Virus record (IMG/VR): IMGVR_UViG_3300025010_000017
Span: 1 to 47,704 of that record
Origin: a virus
Reading direction: 5' to 3' (one strand)
DNA length: 47,704 bases
In this document: positions 23,876 to 30,176 of the stretch, in pieces
How the letters are laid out: every line of letters begins with the position of its first letter
Numbering within the stretch: position 1 is the first letter of the stretch
Notes under the pieces: generated by a model
Database searches by the model: none
Seen by the model: only the letters and a program-made list of their open reading frames with translations
Told to the model about the DNA's origin: nothing
Made by a program: the position numbers and the translations under genes

Positions 23876-24031
23876 ATGTCAGACCGAGAGCTTAGGACAC
23901 ACAGCCTAAAGATAATGCTGACCGAGAGCGAATACGAGCAGCTTAAAGCCGACGCAGAAAAGCGAGGGCTTGCCATAGCCCCATACCTGCGAATGTTGGC
24001 GGCTGGCCAGAGAGAAGAGGCGCGGAAATGA
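23876..24031 (+). CDS. Ribbon-helix-helix DNA-binding protein
   Basis: 51 aa. It has the ribbon-helix-helix plan: a strand (THSLKIMLTESEYEQL), then helix A (ESEYEQLKADAEKRG) and helix B (AIAPYLRMLAAGQ), as in CopG/Arc and MobC-like repressors. Probably an autoregulator of the accessory operon. It lies between the two paralogous Cys-motif genes, and its stop overlaps the next ATG (ATGATGA). Confidence 0.7.
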   Translation: MSDRELRTHSLKIMLTESEYEQLKADAEKRGLAIAPYLRMLAAGQREEARK

Positions 24032-24204
24032 TGAATGAAGCACTGACCAACACCGAAAGGGAGTCTATCAACCACTTGCAAGGGAAGCCTTGCTACTGCG
24101 GGGCGCTTGTTGGGTCTCTGTGTGACTTCTGCTCCGGTCTGGCTGCACCTGATGGCGCAAGGTGGGAGGACGCACTAAAGGACGCAGTGGAACAAGCGCA
24201 ATAG
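24028..24204 (+). CDS. Small Cys-motif protein (paralogue 2)
   Basis: 58 aa. INHLQGKPCYCGALVGSLCDFCSGLAAPDGARWEDALKD parallels the N-terminal domain of the 23464-23874 protein with the same CYC-x8-CDFC spacing and ARWED ending. So the operon holds two copies of one small domain, separated by the ribbon-helix-helix gene. Function unknown. The terminator at 24218 follows. Confidence 0.65.
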   Translation: MMNEALTNTERESINHLQGKPCYCGALVGSLCDFCSGLAAPDGARWEDALKDAVEQAQ

Positions 24205-24217
24205 TAACTGACGCAAC

Positions 24218-24254
24218 AAAGCCCCCGTGTCGATGATATGACACGGGGGCTTTT
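24218..24254. terminator. Strong bidirectional terminator
   Basis: AAAGCCCCCGTGTC (24218-24231), eight-base loop, GACACGGGGGCTTT (24240-24253), then T. Perfect 14-bp stem with A and T runs on both sides. It ends the accessory operon and would also stop leftward transcripts from integrase. Confidence 0.92.
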
Positions 24255-24481
24255 GACATTATCCATGACATTATACCGGGGACAATGCCGAACCACTCTA
24301 TGCTATTATATGCGATTGTGTGAGAGGGGGTAGGGTGCTGGAGACTATGCAAAACCACTTAAAATACCTCTTGTGGCGCATTTCAAGACCGCTCCCTTAA
24401 ACCACTCGGGCACCCCTCCTAAGCTCATTTCAGGCCTGTTTCATGCTCCAACTATGCCCTTTGACATTATTTTGACATTAT
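24254..24481. other. attP: phage attachment site with arm-type repeats
   Basis: TGACATTAT occurs four times as direct-repeat pairs: 24254 and 24266 on one side, 24462 and 24473 on the other (spacings 12 and 11). Between them is a tRNA-Ser half (24381-24419). This is the arrangement of integrase arm-binding sites flanking a core. The last repeat overlaps the integrase stop codon. The core crossover is likely in or next to the CTTGAAA anticodon-loop sequence. Confidence 0.8.
24381..24419 (-). other. 5' half of a tRNA-Ser(UGA) gene (attP core identity)
   Basis: The minus strand reads GGAGGGG, TG, CCCG, AGTGGTTTAAG, GGAG, C, then GGTCTTGAAA: acceptor 5' strand, D arm and the anticodon loop (anticodon TGA) of a normal bacterial tRNA-Ser. 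Identity stops right after the anticodon loop, where the stem no longer pairs and no T arm follows. The phage therefore carries a 5' half that would restore a host tRNA gene after integration at its anticodon loop. Confidence 0.85.
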
Positions 24482-25632
24482 AGCTCATCTAAGTACCCCG
24501 GAATCCGATCAGCCGCCGCCTTCTGGATGGACGGTACCACATGGCTGTATCGGTTCATCGTAATAGCAATCGACGCATGGCCTAACCGCTCCTGCACCAC
24601 TTTCGGATGCACCCCCTGGGTCAGCAGTTCGCTTGCATGGGTATGCCTGAAAGCATGGAACGGCACTCTGTCCACACCGGCGCGAGTGAGCAGGCCAACA
24701 AATCTGGTGGAGAAGCCGTCAGGAACGATAGGGCGACCGTCTTCATAGCAACATACCAGATCGCCGTTATCCACGTTCGTCACAGTCGCCGCGCCTTTGC
24801 GCTCCTCTGCCTGTGATATTCTATGTTTTTGCAACGCCTCTGTCAAATCCTGCGGTACGTCGATCTGTCTGCCGCGTCCTGATTTCGGCTGCTTGAACGC
24901 CAGCCCCTTCGCCGTCTGAGAGAGTGAGCGTCTGACGTAGACAACACCCGATTCAATGTCCACATCAGTCCAGCGCAGGGCCAGTATCTCTCCGCGCCTC
25001 ATGCCGGTGTAGAGCGCGAGAAGGCAGGGCATATACCAGATGCTACCAGCGGCTGCGGCAAGTATTCGGTTTATCTCGTCTCTGGTGAATATCCTCATCT
25101 CGGCATCCTCCACCTTCGGTGGGTCAACAGCATCGCAGGGGTTTCGGGGGACTAACTGCCAGCGGAGAGCCGTCTGCAACGCCCGGCGAAGGACTCTATG
25201 CAGATGAAGGACGGTGCGCGGAGAGAGTCCCGGCTTGCCCTCTACGGCCTGTCTCCTGCCCGTCAGCAGGCACGCGGAATAGAACTGCTGTATGTGCCTT
25301 GGCCTCAGCCCCTTGAGCGTGTGATGGCCGAGTGCGGGGATGATGTGCAGGTTCACCAGCTCGCCGTAACGCTCATGTGTTTTCGCGGCTACGGTGGGTT
25401 CGATGGCGGCCAGCCAATCAAGGAGGAACAAGCGGAGCGGCACAGCCGACGGGTTGACATGCTCTCCTCGCTGAATGTCCGTGATGATCTCAGATAGCCG
25501 TGTCTGGGCGTCTCGTTTGTTGCCGTGGAACGTCTCGCTGCTGTAGGCGGGTTTTCCCGTGGTGGAATCTCTGCCGGTGTACCATTGCAGCGTCCAACTG
25601 CCTTTAGCGCGTGAGCGGAGCGTGCCTCTCAT
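24478..25632 (-). CDS. int: Tyrosine integrase
   Basis: 384 aa. The C-terminal catalytic residues are complete: R212 in TGMRRGEILAL, K250 in PKSGRGR, HxxR at H326/R329 (HAFRH), H352 in LGHAS and Y362 in NRYSH. The N-terminal part has the AP2-like arm-binding domain (SWTLQWYTGRDSTTGKPAYS) and a core-binding helical domain at about 65-165. It recombines attP with the host tRNA-Ser. It is transcribed away from the repressor region; its ATG overlaps the ImmA stop, so both are co-translated. Confidence 0.95.
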   Translation of the reverse strand: MRGTLRSRAKGSWTLQWYTGRDSTTGKPAYSSETFHGNKRDAQTRLSEIITDIQRGEHVNPSAVPLRLFLLDWLAAIEPTVAAKTHERYGELVNLHIIPALGHHTLKGLRPRHIQQFYSACLLTGRRQAVEGKPGLSPRTVLHLHRVLRRALQTALRWQLVPRNPCDAVDPPKVEDAEMRIFTRDEINRILAAAAGSIWYMPCLLALYTGMRRGEILALRWTDVDIESGVVYVRRSLSQTAKGLAFKQPKSGRGRQIDVPQDLTEALQKHRISQAEERKGAATVTNVDNGDLVCCYEDGRPIVPDGFSTRFVGLLTRAGVDRVPFHAFRHTHASELLTQGVHPKVVQERLGHASIAITMNRYSHVVPSIQKAAADRIPGYLDEL

Positions 25633-26168
25633 GTGCCTACCATGCGGAGCAGGTCAGTTTCAACAGGCTGACACAGCCCGAGGTGATCGAGTTTGACGGA
25701 TAGCGCACGCTGGGACACTTCGCACCGGGCCGCCAGTATCGAAATACGGCTTGGGATATGCGCCTCAAGCTCGTTCCACCAGTGCAGTACCCAATCATCA
25801 GGCATGAGCAGTTCAGCCGCGCCGATGTTGCAAGCGCGTTCGATGCCGGAGGCGTTTTCACTGTGGTTCGCCAGGAACAGGCTGCCAGAGGCCGCGCCAG
25901 CTTGCACTAGCCGAACGTGCATCAGCTCATGAGCCAGGCTGTAGCGCACGCGCGGCCAGGGGATGTGGATGTTACTATTTATGTAGCAAATCCACCCTGA
26001 GCACGTCTTATGTACGAAGGCATCAGGCTCACACCGGGCGAACCTGTGCCGCCTCACCTCTACGCCAATATACTCTGCGATTCTTTCCAGCGACACAGGC
26101 GGCTCCTCGTGTAGTTCCATGAGCAGCGCGCGTGCTTGACCCATTGCCACTCTCGCGAGTCGTTCCAT
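25629..26168 (-). CDS. ImmA/IrrE-family metallopeptidase
   Basis: 179 aa from ATG 26168 (AAGGGGGC upstream; an in-frame GTG 15 bases earlier has no ribosome site). The zinc motif HELMH lies at 80-84 (RYSLAHELMHVRL), followed by a helical segment with ERACNIGAAELLMPDDWV that supplies the third ligand. ImmA of ICEBs1 and IrrE-like proteins cleave or inactivate HTH repressors. Its gene lies next to the repressor and before integrase, so it is the probable inducer of the prophage. It starts about 20 bases after the repressor gene stop. Confidence 0.88.
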   Translation of the reverse strand: MERLARVAMGQARALLMELHEEPPVSLERIAEYIGVEVRRHRFARCEPDAFVHKTCSGWICYINSNIHIPWPRVRYSLAHELMHVRLVQAGAASGSLFLANHSENASGIERACNIGAAELLMPDDWVLHWWNELEAHIPSRISILAARCEVSQRALSVKLDHLGLCQPVETDLLRMVGT

Positions 26169-26189
26169 TATGCCCCCTTGCACTTCGTA

Positions 26190-26510
26190 CTACCGCCGCT
26201 GTTTATTCGCGGCTTCCTTGTCCCGGTTTATCAGATCCAGAATCTCAGCTATAGTATCGTCCGACAAATCGCCCTGCGCACGCAAATATACCTCACTGCT
26301 GTATAGTTGCGCTCTCCTTTCCAGCGCATCAGGATCTACGCCGACCGCTTTGGCGTATTTGCGAACAGTCTCCATGCTTTCCGGGATTCTTCCCCGCCAC
26401 ATGTTCTGCACCAGAGTCGGCGACATTTCCATTTCCGAGGCTATCTGTAATTGCGACTTCTTCCCAGCCAACCCCTTCACATACATTCCCCATTGCGTGC
26501 TATACGGCAT
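26190..26510 (-). CDS. Phage repressor (XRE-family)
   Basis: 106 aa. N-terminal XRE helix-turn-helix (QLQIASEMEMSPTLVQNMWRGR) and a hydrophilic C-terminal tail (SDDTIAEILDLINRDKEAANKQRR). The tail is short and lacks a LexA-type self-cleavage domain, which fits an ImmR-type repressor cut by ImmA. The start is ATG 26510 with GGAGGG upstream; the longer frame to 26609 would overlap the promoter. It probably binds the ACACCAACGTTGGTGT palindromes at 26608-26661. Confidence 0.85.
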   Translation of the reverse strand: MPYSTQWGMYVKGLAGKKSQLQIASEMEMSPTLVQNMWRGRIPESMETVRKYAKAVGVDPDALERRAQLYSSEVYLRAQGDLSDDTIAEILDLINRDKEAANKQRR

Positions 26511-26554
26511 ATCATCCCTCCACCGTGGTTCGACATAACAACACCACCAATATG

Positions 26555-26583
26555 ATTGTAGCAATGCGCGTAAAAAAAATCTA
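26555..26583 (-). promoter_or_regulatory. Possible promoter for the repressor-ImmA-integrase operon
   Basis: On the minus strand TAGATT (26583-26578), 17 bases, TACAAT (26560-26555). The -10 is good and the -35 is weak. Transcription would start near 26548 with a 38-base leader. It does not overlap the palindromes, so repression of this operon is unlikely by simple occlusion, but weak activation is possible. Confidence 0.4.
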
Positions 26584-26602
26584 CGGTTTATTAAAATAAT
26601 GT

Positions 26603-26631
26603 TTGACACACCAACGTTGGTGTGGTATACT
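26603..26631 (+). promoter_or_regulatory. Rightward early promoter
   Basis: TTGACA at 26603-26608, 17 bases, TATACT at 26626-26631. The spacer is occupied by a perfect palindrome (26608-26623), so repressor binding there should exclude RNA polymerase. This is the probable lytic early promoter. Confidence 0.9.
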
Positions 26632-26661
26632 CTTGTTAGATTACACCAACATCGCTGGTGT
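26608..26661. promoter_or_regulatory. Repressor operators (two palindromes)
   Basis: O1: ACACCAACGTTGGTGT at 26608-26623, a perfect 16-bp palindrome between -35 and -10. O2: ACACCAACATCGCTGGTGT at 26643-26661, same half-sites with a three-base longer, imperfect centre, at or after the transcription start. The second spacing suggests a different, weaker or cooperative site. A related half-site TTGGTGGTGT (minus strand) is seen near 26541-26550. Confidence 0.85.
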
Positions 26662-26682
26662 TTATGAAGGAGGTGAACCCAT

Positions 26683-26886
26683 TTGGTTAGAGAGAGTTAC
26701 ACAGACGAGATAGACCTTGTTCGCAAAGTAGACAAGGCTCTCCGCATAGGGCTCAAACTGGGCGTTGTCGCCCGAAACTATGGGCTCAGTTATTTGGACT
26801 TGGTGTCCATTCTCGAAAAACATAGCGTTCGTATCGAACGCATTCACAGACTCGTACTGCCCGAAAACTTCGGACAGAATGCCTAG
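26683..26886 (+). CDS. Small early protein (Cro-like position)
   Basis: 67 aa. TTG start at 26683, with a near-perfect AAGGAGGTGA six bases upstream, which makes the unusual TTG convincing. It is helical, with a possible helix-turn-helix (LGVVARNYGLSYLDLVSILE). Being the first gene after the early promoter, it sits where Cro or an antirepressor would be, but no family is recognised. Confidence 0.65.
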   Translation: MVRESYTDEIDLVRKVDKALRIGLKLGVVARNYGLSYLDLVSILEKHSVRIERIHRLVLPENFGQNA

Positions 26887-26917
26887 TTTCTATACCCCAC
26901 AGGGGGTTGGAGTAACC

Positions 26918-27124
26918 ATGAACGAGACAGCAAAAATAGACGTGCAGCCAGTTCCGAGAATCAGCCTCTCCGTAGCAGAAGCAGCGGAGGCGTTGGGCAT
27001 CGGGAGCAAAATGGCTTACGAACTTGTGGCGCAGGGTGTCATTCCCTCGTTCTGCCTTCGTGGCCGGCGGCTCGTGCCGGTGGCGGGGCTTGCGGAATGC
27101 GTTGAGAGACTGACAGGAGGCTAA
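26918..27124 (+). CDS. Helix-turn-helix protein (excisionase/MerR-like)
   Basis: 68 aa. SVAEAAEALGIGSKMAYELVAQGVIPSFCLRGRRLVPVAGLAECVERL is the winged helix-turn-helix plan of excisionase-like proteins. It could be an excisionase or a second early regulator. ATG 26918 is the only start with a suitable upstream G-rich site; the longer frame from 26765 overlaps the preceding gene. Confidence 0.75.
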   Translation: MNETAKIDVQPVPRISLSVAEAAEALGIGSKMAYELVAQGVIPSFCLRGRRLVPVAGLAECVERLTGG

Positions 27125-27126
27125 AA

Positions 27127-27288
27127 GTGTGGTGGGCAGTATCGGCGGCGGTTGCAATAACGGTGTTCATCATGTGTCTGCTGAACGCATCAGCAACGGC
27201 AGACCTGAGAATGGAGCTGGAGCTAATGCGGGTGGAGCGAAACATCTGGAGACAGCGCGTCATCGGCGCAATCGAAGGGAGACAGTGA
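27127..27288 (+). CDS. Small membrane protein
   Basis: 53 aa, GTG start with AGGAGG six bases upstream. Residues 2-22 are a membrane helix (WWAVSAAVAITVFIMCLLNA), then an amphipathic charged helix (RMELELMRVERNIWRQRV). Early small membrane proteins often act on host defence or entry exclusion, but this is not shown. Confidence 0.6.
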   Translation: MWWAVSAAVAITVFIMCLLNASATADLRMELELMRVERNIWRQRVIGAIEGRQ

Positions 27289-27289
27289 G

Positions 27290-27409
27290 ATGAGAAGCTA
27301 CTTTGAAGTCAAAGACAGCGACATCGAGGAAGATTCAATCTGGTGGGAAATCGCCCTGATAGCAACGTCAGCGGCATTGGTGGTAATTCTCCCGTTCTGC
27401 GTGAGGTAG
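27290..27409 (+). CDS. 39-aa membrane peptide
   Basis: 39 aa, ATG overlapping the preceding TGA region. Acidic N-terminus (KDSDIEEDSIWWE) and C-terminal membrane helix (IALIATSAALVVILPFCV). No family recognised. Confidence 0.5.
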   Translation: MRSYFEVKDSDIEEDSIWWEIALIATSAALVVILPFCVR

Positions 27410-27413
27410 AGAT

Positions 27414-27548
27414 ATGACGATGATGCAGCTTGCAGAAAAATGGTTTGCGCAGTGCAAGGAATGTGCCGGCCAGAAAGCCAGCAGTGAGCCACGCGCAAAC
27501 AAATGCAAAGGTTGTTGGGAGCGGTTCAAGGAGGCTCACAATGCTTAG
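27414..27548 (+). CDS. Small Cys-rich protein
   Basis: 44 aa with CKEC and CKGC pairs (about 14-17 and 32-35), a minimal zinc-binding pattern, ending in WERFKEAHNA. It overlaps the next gene's ribosome site and start (stop 27546-27548, next ATG 27541). Confidence 0.55.
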   Translation: MTMMQLAEKWFAQCKECAGQKASSEPRANKCKGCWERFKEAHNA

Positions 27549-27933
27549 GTGTGACAGGTGCAAGAACGAGTACGACGAAATGGACGCAGAGGAATACAGG
27601 GAGGCGGAGACAGGCTACAGGGCGGCCAAGTGTCCGAACTGCGGCTGTCTCGACTCTGACCCGTTGGCGAAGTGCGAGGGGTGCGAAGAGTATTTCATGC
27701 CCTTCGAGATGCACAACGAAGGCGGGAAGCTGTTCTGCCCGCCGTGCTGGATTGTCCTTACCGATGAAGAAGCAGACACCCGCTGCCCCAAATGCCGGGA
27801 GGAGCTAAAGACAGTCTGGCATTACACCGGGGGACACGGCTACAGACCCTACGACGTATGCCCTAACCACACTATGGCGACAGCAGAGGGTGAGCAGCAT
27901 ACGTTCCGAGTGCAGGAGGCGGCAGCGGTATGA
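27541..27933 (+). CDS. Multi-zinc-ribbon protein
   Basis: 130 aa with several CxxC pairs: CDRC (4-7), CPNCGC (about 33-38), CEGCEEYF, CPPC and CPKC. These could form three zinc ribbons. Functionally undefined; such proteins bind nucleic acids or partners. It starts ATG 27541 after AAGGAGG, and its stop overlaps the next ATG. Confidence 0.65.
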   Translation: MLRCDRCKNEYDEMDAEEYREAETGYRAAKCPNCGCLDSDPLAKCEGCEEYFMPFEMHNEGGKLFCPPCWIVLTDEEADTRCPKCREELKTVWHYTGGHGYRPYDVCPNHTMATAEGEQHTFRVQEAAAV

Positions 27934-28298
27934 AATGCCTACGGTGTGGCCGAACCATCAGGGATCGCAAATCAGTTATCAGGGGCTTAGGCAACTGCTG
28001 CTTCAAGGCTGAGCTTGCAGAACTCCCTGAGCATGAGCGCAACCTGCGCTCGATGGTCGGCTACTCCAATTTTATCAGGAAAGACGGCTCTTGTGTTGTG
28101 ACCACACCGGAGAGGCAAGCCTACCACGTTGACCCGAAGGCTCGTACCTGCGATTGCGTTGCGTGGAACATGAAGCGCACCTGCAAACACCTGGAATATG
28201 TACTCAGGGACCTGGGAGAGGTGGTAGAGCCAGCGCCAAAGATGAGCGACAGTGAACGCAAACGCATAGAGGCAGAGATTGCCTTTGATTTTGGTTAA
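27930..28298 (+). CDS. SWIM zinc-finger protein
   Basis: 122 aa. It opens with a CxxC pair (CLRC) and has CxC...CxH at C74, C76, C85 and H87 (TCDCVAWNMKRTCKH), the SWIM finger, which binds DNA or proteins. In phages SWIM proteins often lie near recombination genes, as here before the Rad52-like gene. Start overlaps the preceding stop as ATGA. Confidence 0.8.
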   Translation: MKCLRCGRTIRDRKSVIRGLGNCCFKAELAELPEHERNLRSMVGYSNFIRKDGSCVVTTPERQAYHVDPKARTCDCVAWNMKRTCKHLEYVLRDLGEVVEPAPKMSDSERKRIEAEIAFDFG

Positions 28299-28316
28299 AG
28301 GAAGGAAACAGGGCAA

Positions 28317-28646
28317 ATGTTAGCGGTCAAAATATTCGAGGTTCGAGACGAAGGGACGTGCATGCCCGTAATCGCCGTCAAGGTGCGTGCGGACAACCCG
28401 GCTTTTGGATTGCGCAGGCAAAACAAACTGATACAGCGGGCAGGCTGGGGTTTTGGTGAAGGCGTGTACTTCGTCCCAATGTGCGGCGGCGAAGCTCAGC
28501 GCGACCCGTACAGCTGGAAAAACTCACGAACCAAACGTGTCGCCCACCAGTACATTGCCAACTGCTTTGACGCACTGGAAGACGGCGCAATGATCGACGT
28601 TAAGAAGATTCTCGGTGAAGGCGAGATGCAATCAGACTTACGGTAA
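28317..28646 (+). CDS. Hypothetical early protein
   Basis: 109 aa, alpha/beta, starting MLAVKIFEVRDEGTCMPVIAVKV and containing NKLIQRAGWGFGEGVYFVPMCGG. Many phages carry related small proteins near single-strand annealing genes; function unknown. AAGGAAGG lies upstream. Confidence 0.7.
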   Translation: MLAVKIFEVRDEGTCMPVIAVKVRADNPAFGLRRQNKLIQRAGWGFGEGVYFVPMCGGEAQRDPYSWKNSRTKRVAHQYIANCFDALEDGAMIDVKKILGEGEMQSDLR

Positions 28647-28670
28647 CACTTTTCACTAGGAGGTAGAGAT

Positions 28671-29294
28671 ATGACAGACGCGACCCCAATTGTAGATACC
28701 GCAACATTGACTAAGCCGTTCCCGAAGAACGCCATCAAACAGCGTCAGGGCGGCGGCGGCAAGATGCTTGACTATGTAGAAACTCATTCGGTCATACACA
28801 GACTGAATGAGGCCACGGCGAACTGTTGGGACTTCAAGGTAACACGCTTTGAGCAGACGGGGGATCTGATTATAGCCCTCGGTGAACTCACCATACCGGG
28901 GCTTGGCACACGAACAGGCACAGGAGTCCAGAAAGTGACCGAGAGGGGCGGTGAAGACCTCGTGAAAGGGGCTGTGAGCGACTGCTTGAAGAAGGCGGCT
29001 ACCCTGTTCGGTGTTGGGCTGGAACTCTACGGCATCGACTACGAGAACCTTGCGCCGAAACCTTCAGGCGATCTGTTGGAGCGAGTCCATGAGAAGGCAG
29101 AACAAGCCAAAGGCAACGGCGAGTCATACGGGGTCTGCGTAGACTGCGGTTCTCCCATTGTCGGCAAGACCACCGGGGCTGGCAAGGTCTACACAGCAGA
29201 ACAGATCCATGACTACAGCGTGAAAGACCACGGCAGGCCGCTGTGTAACAAATGCGGGTGGGCTGCTAAGAAGGCGAAGGAGGCCACACAATGA
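28671..29294 (+). CDS. Rad52/Rad22-family single-strand annealing protein
   Basis: 207 aa. Residues 10-125 have the conserved Rad52-like pattern: KQRQGGGGKMLDYVETHSVIHRLNEATANCWDFKVTRF, then TRTGTGVQKVTERGGEDLVKGAVSDCLKKAATLFGVGLELY. This family anneals complementary DNA during phage recombination. The C-terminal part carries a zinc-ribbon-like CVDCG...CNKCG segment at about 148-197, an unusual addition. ATG 28671 has an AGGAGG site. Confidence 0.9.
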   Translation: MTDATPIVDTATLTKPFPKNAIKQRQGGGGKMLDYVETHSVIHRLNEATANCWDFKVTRFEQTGDLIIALGELTIPGLGTRTGTGVQKVTERGGEDLVKGAVSDCLKKAATLFGVGLELYGIDYENLAPKPSGDLLERVHEKAEQAKGNGESYGVCVDCGSPIVGKTTGAGKVYTAEQIHDYSVKDHGRPLCNKCGWAAKKAKEATQ

Positions 29295-29416
29295 CCTGCA
29301 AGGGGTGTAATACCAAACTGACGGCTGATGAGGTCTACTGGTACGGTGATGAGGCGTACTGCGTGCTGTGCGTCCCCGACAAGGACGATGAACCAGAGTT
29401 AGAGGAAGACCAATGA
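29291..29416 (+). CDS. Small zinc-ribbon-like peptide
   Basis: 41 aa with CKGC and CVLC pairs and an acidic tail. Coupled by an ATGA overlap at each end with the annealing protein and the next gene. Confidence 0.5.
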   Translation: MTCKGCNTKLTADEVYWYGDEAYCVLCVPDKDDEPELEEDQ

Positions 29417-29592
29417 ATAAGTTTGACGGGACATGTATGTGGTGTGTTTTCAATAAGAGCTTAATCACGTGTGACTGCTGCGTTATAACTAACCGACGCA
29501 TATACGATTACCGCACCTGCGATTGCTCCGCCGAGCGGATCGAGGCACTCCAGGCGCAATTTTTAGTGGAAACGGAGGAGGAAGACCAATGA
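29413..29592 (+). CDS. Small Cys-rich protein
   Basis: 59 aa with CMWC, CDCC and CDC motifs, probably zinc-binding. ATGA overlap with both neighbours. Its acidic tail (ETEEEDQ) ends the same way as the preceding gene (ELEEDQ), suggesting a duplication of the translational junction. Confidence 0.5.
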   Translation: MNKFDGTCMWCVFNKSLITCDCCVITNRRIYDYRTCDCSAERIEALQAQFLVETEEEDQ

Positions 29593-30116
29593 TAGCAGAG
29601 ACCGAACTAACACCCATCGACAACATGGCTGATGAGTTTACCGATATGCCAGCGGTAGACATGACTATCAGCCACAAGGAAGCCAACTATATCCTTCGGA
29701 GGATAGCCGGTGAGCGCAGACAGCTTGCGCTCATAGCAGAACAGGCAGCCGACGAGATCGGCAGGATTCAGGCCAGGGCTAACGAGCTAAAGCAGGCTGT
29801 GGCGGCCCGTGAGGAATGGTTAGTAGCGAACTACGGCCATATCCTTGAGGACTTCGCTAGGCAGGAACTAGAAGGCCAGAAAGCCCGTTCGGTAAGCCTG
29901 CTGGCAGGCAAGGTGGGATTCCGCAAGTCTCCCGCATCTGTGGAGATCGTAGACGCAGACGCTGCACTGGTATGGGCTAAAACCAACTGCGAAGATGCCA
30001 TCAAGGAAAGTATCCTGAAGACCCCGATAAAGAAGTACATCGAGGAGACGGGCGAAGTACCAACGGGCGTTGAGTACCTGTTGGGTGAAGACAAGTTCTA
30101 TATGGACATGGCGTAG
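29589..30116 (+). CDS. Gam/Gp157-like host-nuclease inhibitor
   Basis: 175 aa from ATG 29589. A long helical coiled coil (ANYILRRIAGERRQLALIAEQAADEIGRIQARANELKQ) is followed by a short beta end (GKVGFRKSPASVEIVDADAALVWAK, then TPIKKYIEETGEVPTGVEYL). This is the shared plan of Mu Gam and Gp157 families, which bind DNA ends against host nucleases. It stands beside the annealing protein, as in many recombination modules. Which of the two families it belongs to is not certain. Confidence 0.75.
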   Translation: MIAETELTPIDNMADEFTDMPAVDMTISHKEANYILRRIAGERRQLALIAEQAADEIGRIQARANELKQAVAAREEWLVANYGHILEDFARQELEGQKARSVSLLAGKVGFRKSPASVEIVDADAALVWAKTNCEDAIKESILKTPIKKYIEETGEVPTGVEYLLGEDKFYMDMA

Positions 30117-30176
30117 ACAACTCGGGCGGGTGTGGGGTTTGTTGCACCCGCCAACCTTTTACCGTGGCTTGCTTGA

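Noticed and set aside
24270-24380. Complete tRNA-Ser gene at attP
   Set aside because: The anticodon stem fails to pair and no T arm or acceptor 3' strand is found, so only the 5' half is present.
26511-26609. N-terminal extension of the repressor
   Set aside because: It would cover the repressor promoter region and has no ribosome site, whereas ATG 26510 has GGAGGG.
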